From Macrotis lagotis (lineage: Eukaryota > Chordata > Mammalia > Peramelemorphia > Peramelidae): a stretch of DNA of 64,000 nt. The first letter of the stretch is position 1. Each line of letters begins with the position of its first letter. Below the pieces are notes generated by a model, which saw nothing but the letters and a program-made list of their open reading frames with translations, searched no databases and was not told where the DNA came from. The stretch lies in NCBI RefSeq assembly GCF_037893015.1, contig NC_133661.1:185134306-185198305 (forward strand), read 5' to 3'. The position numbers and the translations under genes were made by a program. This document shows, piece by piece, positions 48,761 through 64,000 of this stretch.

Positions 48761-50900
48761 AGTAGAGTATGTGCTTAGGTCACATATAAGCAAATGATGA
48801 ATTAGAACAAAATAGTTATATGGACACTTAACACTATTCTCAGAACTATTATGATTTTCAATTATCTTAATTCTTTTACTGATCTCTATCATCTTGGGTT
48901 ACAGAATAGTTGTAAAGGGTTTTATCTTAACCTTTTACTTCTGTGATTATATTCTAAATATATAATTCAGCACCTTTAATTTGGATTACTCTTGCCTAGC
49001 CCTTCTCATTCTGATGGATTTACTTCTCTAAAGTTTCTGATATTTACCAATTACTTCACAATGGGTATATCAAAAATGAATTTACCTCTAGGCCTTGAAA
49101 AGAGATCCTGAAGTACATTTAGAGGAATCATCTGTCCCTTAATCTTACCAAGTTTGAATAATCTCTGACGTTTCATTAGAAATCACAAAGTTTGCCAAGG
49201 AAGCACTAACAATTTTGAAATAATGTTGACAGGAAAAACCTACAGTCAAAAAATATGCTGCTTAGAAACTAATATGACAAATACCTATAATTCTTCAAAG
49301 TCCCCTTTGCATTTGCAAATGCTGGGGGGGGGGGAAGTGATGACTTGCCAAGTTAACACAATTTTTTTTATCTTTCTGGTTAAAACAGTTATATTTATTT
49401 TTTGGTAAAAGGTTATAATCCTTCCTCAGATTCAGAGACTGGGTCACTAACACTACAACCTTGGTAATTACTGATTGATTCTAACAAATGATGCAGGAAA
49501 CTGGCTCAGTGACTTTAGCTATCCTTTTCCTACTTGAGAAATTAAAATAAAGTAAGTCTATTAGAACTTGTCACTGGCTGTTTTACACTCAGTGTATTCT
49601 TCTACACAATCTTGGATTTGAAAATTCAATAAGCCTATGTCAACATACTTCAAATAGCAATAAGAGAATAATCAATACAATCAAATTCTATGAATTTTTC
49701 AGGTATAATGAATTTCATAATACTCAATAAACAAAAGCGTATTCTTTTTTTTTTTCCAAACCCAGAGCAGGATCACTATAATACTACAGGCTTCATTAAA
49801 TCTTACCCAGGTTTCAGGAAATTTAGGTGGGAAATGGAATGCCCAGTCTTGTTTCTAGCTAAATTGGCAAATGAAAAGAAATTCTTCATTAAAGGGAAAG
49901 TCATGTAAACACTTCACTCTTTTCATATTCCAGGCTCATGAAATCTTTATGTTTACTGTGCTTGCTGCTTTGATGATGGTAAGGAAATTCCTGTTTTTTT
50001 CTCTCTGGTAGGGGTGCCTTGGATGTTGGAGGTGCAGAGTATAGGACAAGTGAAGTATAAATGCTTCTTTAGTTAAGTTCTGTTGATGCTTTAAAAAAAA
50101 AATTACTGCTTCCAATTCCCATTCCAAATCCAGAACTTCTTGCAATAAAGACAACTTCTCCTTAGCAGACGCAAATTATTCTGGAGAAAGAAATTTGCTT
50201 CTTTCAAGATAAAGCTACATGCTCATAAAGAATAACCAGCACATTAATGGAGATCAGAATAGCACATATACATTGTAGAAGCAGTTTTCAAATTTTTTCA
50301 GTCTTCTAAGAACTTTACCTTAGGTGAAAAAAAATCTGTTTTGTCACTCCATTAATTTTTACTTGCCACACCTCCAAAAGGTCACCCAAAAATAGCCAAC
50401 AAGTTAATAGGAAAAAACCTCCATGATAAACATAATTTAATTTTTAAGAGAAACAAAACTACAGGAAAATTTGGAAGATTGGAAATTAGTTTAAAAATGA
50501 AAGAACTTTAAAAACTCAACTAGATAACATAATAAATGGAGAGATTCATTCTAATTTTTCTATTATTAATGTTAGAAAATCTGCAGAGTAAAAAATAACT
50601 GAATTACAATGAATGCAGGATATCAAAATTATTTTCTTTCACTGGAAATGTATGTTAATAAGCTCAGATAAGCACTATTATTATGGCAAATCCATCGGGA
50701 AACAAATTATTTAAAACAAAACAAAAAGTCCTTCCTTACAATAACAATTACAGTGACATTCTATATAGATAGAAATTACTAATTACTCCTGGTAATCATT
50801 CGGTGAAACCATGTCCTAAAATATTTAGTGGTCTTATATGGGTGATAGCCAAAGAGAGAGAAACTAGTGCATTTTCAATACTTTAAAAGAAAAAAGTCTG
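48760..50900. other. TOX4 intron 2, unassigned
   Basis: AT-rich, no exon or named repeat. A 72-codon - strand frame at 49936-50154 is not recognised. Confidence 0.35.
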
Positions 50901-50918
50901 TCACCTGTTTATTTGCTA

Positions 50919-50965
50919 TATATATATATATATATATAGATAGATATAGACATATAGATATATAT
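50919..50965. repeat. TA-rich microsatellite
   Basis: Perfect TA run continuing into gatagatatagacatatag. Confidence 0.9.
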
Positions 50966-51174
50966 TAACAACTTTATCAGCCATGAGTTTTATGCCGATG
51001 ATCAATGAAAATCTGTGCTATAACAAATGGTAAGGTCTTCTGAGACAGGTCACACACATTGTAGATATATTTTTCCTCTGTGATAAAGCTCTAACAAATG
51101 CCACAAATGACTACTTTTTCTCCCAAAGGAGTTTATTGTCTTTTTCTCCCCCAAAGAAGAGGGGGAAGGGAAAA

Positions 51175-51392
51175 AACAGCATTTATTTAATAGTACCTAC
51201 ATTATTATCTCAATTAATCCTCACAACAACTCTGAAAATTAAGTGCTGATATTATTCTCACTTTACAGTTGAGGAAACTGAGGCAGAGAAAATAAGTGCT
51301 TTGCCCAAGATCACAAAGTAGCAAATATCTGAGGTCAAATCTGAACTAAGGTCTTTCTGACATTAGCCACTGTACCACCTAGCTGCCCCAAG
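51175..51392 (-). repeat. MIR-family relic, marsupial type
   Basis: Reverse layout is clear: tcctcacaacaactctgaaa, gttgaggaaactgaggcaga, then cactgtaccacctagctgcc at the head. Confidence 0.75.
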
Positions 51393-51456
51393 AGGGATCA
51401 AAAAACCACAGAATGACCCTAAATCTAAAACTTTCTTATATATATAACATACAGAT

Positions 51457-51672
51457 GTCTCCTACTCACCAATAGCTGGTCAATAGATGATTAATTTTTT
51501 TAGCCACAATAATTCAGTACTAATTCATACTAAGTTAGGGAGGGTTTCATGGTTGGCACATTTCCATAAATAAAATCAAGGGACCTTGATGATTTAAAAT
51601 ATTCAAGTATAGACAAGATAAACATTCTGGAGTTCACAACATTCCAGACAATTAATGAAGCTAAACTGCAAA
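51457..51672 (+). repeat. Direct duplication, copy 1
   Basis: About 216 bp very similar to 52438-52656. Both start gtctcctactcacc and end gaagctaaa. Shared interior includes ttagccacaataattcagta. Confidence 0.9.
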
Positions 51673-51674
51673 CA

Positions 51675-52060
51675 GCTAACATTTATTTATATAGCACTTT
51701 ATGGTTTGCAAAACACTTGATTAAATATAAAAAAGGAATATACTTTAAAATTCATTCATTGAGGGCATGAACTATTTTTTTTCTAGTTTGTATCTCTAGC
51801 ACTTAGAACAGTGACTGACACAAGGTAATAAAATGGCTAGACTTCATTATATCAAATGGATAGACTGACTTGGAGTAAAAGAAGATCTGAGTTTAAATCC
51901 TGTTGCAATCAAGAAATCACTTATTTGACAAGTCACTTCTCTTCAACAGTTTCCTAATCTATAAAATAGGATAATAGCAATCTGCTTTGCAGGGTTGTTG
52001 TAAAGATTAAATCATAATGCTTTCTAAAGCTTAAAGCACCACAATAATGCTCCCTATTTT
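51675..52060 (+). repeat. L2-like 3' end plus MIR relic between the duplicate copies
   Basis: The first part has gagggcatgaactatttttt and ctctagcacttagaacagtg. The second (from about 51840) has a MIR-like head and gcagggttgttgtaaagatt. Confidence 0.55.
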
Positions 52061-52437
52061 TAATGATAGCAGTAACTGCTTATTGACAGCTGCAGACATT
52101 TTCCATTATGTAAGATAACAGAAGGAAGAGGATCTAAAATAGTGAATAATTTAAATCATTTATATTTGGAGCTAAAATCCTCCTTTTGTAATCACACTTA
52201 ATAAATATCCACCAAACAATAACAGACAAGTCACTTAAACTTTTAATGTCCAAGGATGGGTTGTCCATCTGATGAACTCAAAGGTCTGGACAAATTAGAC
52301 TCTATCTAGTGTCCTACTTTGAAGTCTCAGGGTGGGATTGGCTTTAGAAAGAACAAGTTCCAATTATTTCACTAAAAATGGAAAGAAATTGGCAACAGAC
52401 TAGTTGTTGTCTAAAGACCAATTGAGATAATGTAGTA

Positions 52438-52656
52438 GTCTCCTACTCACCAGATAGTTGGTCAATAGATGATTAATTTTTTTAGCCACAATAATTCAGT
52501 ACTAATTCATATACTAAGATAGGGAGGGTTTCATGGTTGGAACATTTACATATATAAAATAAAGGGACCATGAGGTTCTGAAATATTCAAATATAGACAA
52601 GGTTAATCTTCTGGAGTTTACAACATTCCAGATAATTTAAAGAAGCTAAATTGTAA
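52438..52656 (+). repeat. Direct duplication, copy 2
   Basis: Partner of 51457-51672, same orientation, offset about 980 bp. Confidence 0.9.
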
Positions 52657-53265
52657 AGGCATGAGTCAAGAAGAAGCTGAAGATGAGAAAACAGCATTGA
52701 AATCCATAAAGAAGCAATCAAAACTTGTAAAGGTCTATTTTTTGACTTCCCTTAAAATGGCAGCATGGTTAAGTTAGCATCATGTTATTAAGCCTTTCTA
52801 TTTAGCCTTCTTAGAAAAGCCTGAAGTTTTATAGGGAATCTCAGGAGGAACAGAAGGTAATAAAATCAACTGAAGAGCAGAAATGAAATAAAGAGCTGTC
52901 CAGTTTCAAAATCCAATGCTAAGGGTAAGAAATAAAAGAAGCAATTGCAGATAAGCTGCATCCCATTCATAGATAGTAATCTTAGCTGAATCCTTAGGAT
53001 GGATTGTGATATTTGCTGCACTTAAATATATGACTAGACCTTCTTTTAAAATTAATAAAAAATGAAAGACTATCTTCTTTTGCTTGCTGGTAAGTATGCT
53101 TGCCATGATAATAGCAGTAACATCTAATCCAGGGTTCAAGTAAGAACCATAACTTTTCACAGTCATCACTTCTGCTTCACAAAATACAATTCTAACTATT
53201 ATTATCTATCACCTGAAGGGAATGGTGACTCAGAAAGGTGAAGTCACTCGTCACCGCCACAGCAC

Positions 53266-53283
53266 ATATATATATGTATGTAC

Positions 53284-53320
<37 letters not shown>

Positions 53321-53322
53321 CC
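53266..53322. repeat. TATA/TATG-rich microsatellite
   Basis: Runs of TA with interspersed G and C, about 500 bp from TOX4 exon 2. Confidence 0.9.
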
Positions 53323-53629
53323 CAGCTCAAACATCCTCTGCTTTGAGAAGGCAGTAAGCCCATATTTGGAGAAACTAAACCTTGCTATTTTTTGTAACTA
53401 TACCCCCCCCAAAAAAAACCCTCCCTCGCACAAAAGCAATCGAGCTCAAACTACTTTGCTTTCATTATACACTTCCCGTCTCAATTCTCTCTAATACAAG
53501 TTACATCATTCTCCTGGATCAGACTGTCTTCGTGCAAAATTGTCAGTCCTCCTCCACTTTCTTTTTCTTCAGTTCGAAACAATTCTACTCCCTGAGGATG
53601 TTCGTTTTCCTTTTCCTCGTCCATCTTTC

Positions 53630-62358
<8,729 letters not shown>

Positions 62359-62479
62359 TAAGTATTAAGGAAATAACTTTTCTTACTTTCTACAAATTTA
62401 ATTCAAAGACACTCCATAGGTTCATCATATATTCCCTTCTAGGATTTGTATAGTTATGGTGAAATGAATATACCTCTTC

Positions 62480-62655
62480 TGTGCAATGCTGGTCTGCAGC
62501 ATATAGTGCTGGCTTGGAGATAGGAAACATAGATCCAAATCTTGCCTCTGACATGTACAAGCTGTATGTCACTGGAAGGCTATCAATTTCCTCATCAATA
62601 AAAGGAAATTGGATAGTTTATAAACTTCCTTCCAACTTTAAATCTATGATCTTTT
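62480..62655 (+). repeat. MIR-family relic
   Basis: gcagcatatagtgctggctt head; caatttcctcatcaataaaa and cttccttccaactttaaatc tail. Confidence 0.55.
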
Positions 62656-62709
62656 CTGATAAGAAATTGAAAATACAAAGGCAACATAATACTTTAAGCT
62701 ATTTTAAGG

Positions 62710-62935
62710 CAAATGGATGGCTCAGTGGATAGAGCACTAGATTTGGAATTAGGATGACCTGAGTTTAAATCAAGCCTCAGACTCCAACTGTGTGATTGGG
62801 TAAGTCACTTGCCATCTGCTTGCCTTAAACCACTGAAAGTAAAATGGAAAACTACTCCAGTTTCTTTGCCAAGAAAAGAACTCTTTAGATATTATAGTCC
62901 ATGGGGTCACAAAGAATCGGATACAATAAACAACA
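62710..62935 (+). mobile_element. Longer marsupial SINE with a distinct 3' tail
   Basis: Same type as 9958-10200: ggatggctcagtggatagag head; ctccagtttctttgccaaga and catggggtcacaaagaatcg tail. Confidence 0.75.
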
Positions 62936-63489
62936 AAGAGTCTCACAATTTAGTGGGAAGGGGAACAAACAGTAAAGAGCACCTATAAATAAAATATAAG
63001 GTATGTAATATGCAATATAAGAAAAATATGGACAAAATCCTATGAGAGATTTGAGAAGGCAGAAGGAATAAGTGCTCTAGAGGCTAGAAATACAAAGGCA
63101 AAAAAACCAACCTTCAAGGGGCTTATATTCTACTTGAGGATAAACAACATTTGTATAGATAAGTGAAAAATTAAGTCAAGAACTCAGGAAAGTGATGAGA
63201 AGAAAAGAATGGGTGATGAGAAGGAAATCTGCCTTCCTTTTCCTGATTTTAGCTCCCACCCTTAGTCTTCTTCAGCATTGACAGATCCTGCTTCCTGCAA
63301 TTTTTTTTATTGGATATAACTCTTCAGATAGTGCTACATACACCCCATTGAAGGCAAGTCAGCAGCTCCTGCCTAGATTTTACTTCTGGTTCAATCAGTT
63401 CACAGTCTTGTTCTGACCTCTAATAAATTAAGCATTGGTTATCATTTTACAGGAATAGGGAAAAGTGTCCCAGGGACTTGCCAGAATTG

Positions 63490-63685
63490 CAGAGGCAGTG
63501 GAGTACTAGGCAAAGGACACTGCAGTTGGTATCTTCATTCAGATTCTGGCTTTGCCATCTTACTGTCCTTGTAACCCTGGACATGTCATTTAATCTCTCT
63601 AAACTTCAGTTTTCTTATCTGTAAAATGAAGACCTTGGATTAGATGCCCTCCAAAGTTTCTTCTGGCTCTAAATCTGTCCTAAAT
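63490..63685 (+). repeat. MIR-family relic
   Basis: ggacatgtcatttaatctct and cttatctgtaaaatgaagac mark the MIR core and 3' part. Confidence 0.65.
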
Positions 63686-63839
63686 AAATACAAAATATAA
63701 ACAAACTAATACTTCTGATGATGTTGCATAAGATTACATTAGCTATTTTCCATGCAGCCTTTTGTTGAATCACTCAGACTACTTAGGTCTTCAAGATCCA
63801 CCTTAACTTTTGTTAATGTAAATATCTTTCTAGCAATAT

Positions 63840-64000
63840 CTTTTCAAGTTAATAGTTATATAGTTAATTTTTATGGACCCAAATATGGAACTTCTTTTAT
63901 CCCTATTAAATATTTTAAATATTTAAATTTTGTTCACATCTTTTGTTTTTACATCAACTATATTTCCTAGTTTATTCTCTCCCACCCCATCCTCCCTCCT
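63840..64000 (-). repeat. Possible LINE fragment at the right edge
   Basis: Pyrimidine-rich sequence (ctctcccaccccatcctccc) resembles a reversed L1 3' region cut off by the window. Confidence 0.3.

Noticed and set aside
53222-53494. 90-codon + strand frame with a Tyr/Ile run
   Set aside because: Built on the TATA/TATG microsatellite; no homology.

Overview
The window is mammalian, and almost certainly from an Australian marsupial. Four vertebrate genes are recognisable by residue-level identity. The sequence between their exons is packed with a tRNA-derived SINE of the WSINE1/MAR1 type, characterised by a head like ggcagctaggtgg, the internal stretch taattacctagctgtg, and the tail ccattgccttgc followed by A-rich sequence. 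About 24 copies are visible, many with perfect target-site duplications, beside marsupial-type L1 3' ends, MIR/L2 relics and a hAT miniature element. A dasyurid-like genome is my best guess. The SINE family supports marsupial strongly and the exact lineage only weakly.

Layout: (1) about 0.9-5.9 kb, SALL2 on the + strand, with a CpG-island first exon (1A type), the large zinc-finger exon, and a third exon that encodes the C-terminus shared by other SALL proteins. (2) 5.9-12.0 kb, intergenic: SALL2 3' flank, SINEs and MIRs. (3) 12.0-30.2 kb, METTL3 on the + strand, 11 exons, 580 residues, with a 13-kb first intron full of retroposons and a 27-bp-phased array of AACATGGC-type motifs in its promoter. 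(4) 30.2-54.1 kb, TOX4 on the - strand, 9 coding exons, 626 residues, ending tail-to-tail against METTL3 with about 90 bp between opposed poly(A) signals. (5) 54.1-54.5 kb, a CpG-island promoter shared head-to-head by TOX4 and RAB2B. (6) 54.5 kb to the right edge, RAB2B on the + strand, first five coding exons only.

The order SALL2-METTL3-TOX4-RAB2B with these strands is the inverted view of the human chromosome 14q11.2 arrangement as I recall it, so this is a conserved syntenic block. The genes are functionally independent: a zinc-finger repressor, the mRNA m6A methyltransferase catalytic subunit, an HMG-box subunit of a PP1 phosphatase complex, and a Golgi small GTPase. Two pairs share DNA: METTL3/TOX4 share 3' flanks and TOX4/RAB2B share a promoter.

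I found no complete new gene system. The most interesting signals are the alternative SALL2 C-terminal exon, the phased motif array ahead of METTL3, stacked retroposon insertions at re-used target sites, a 43-unit CU tract beside a TOX4 splice donor, and inverted SINE pairs inside METTL3 and TOX4 introns. Exon boundaries were derived by eye from reading-frame continuity, GT/AG sites and remembered human proteins; no alignment was run.
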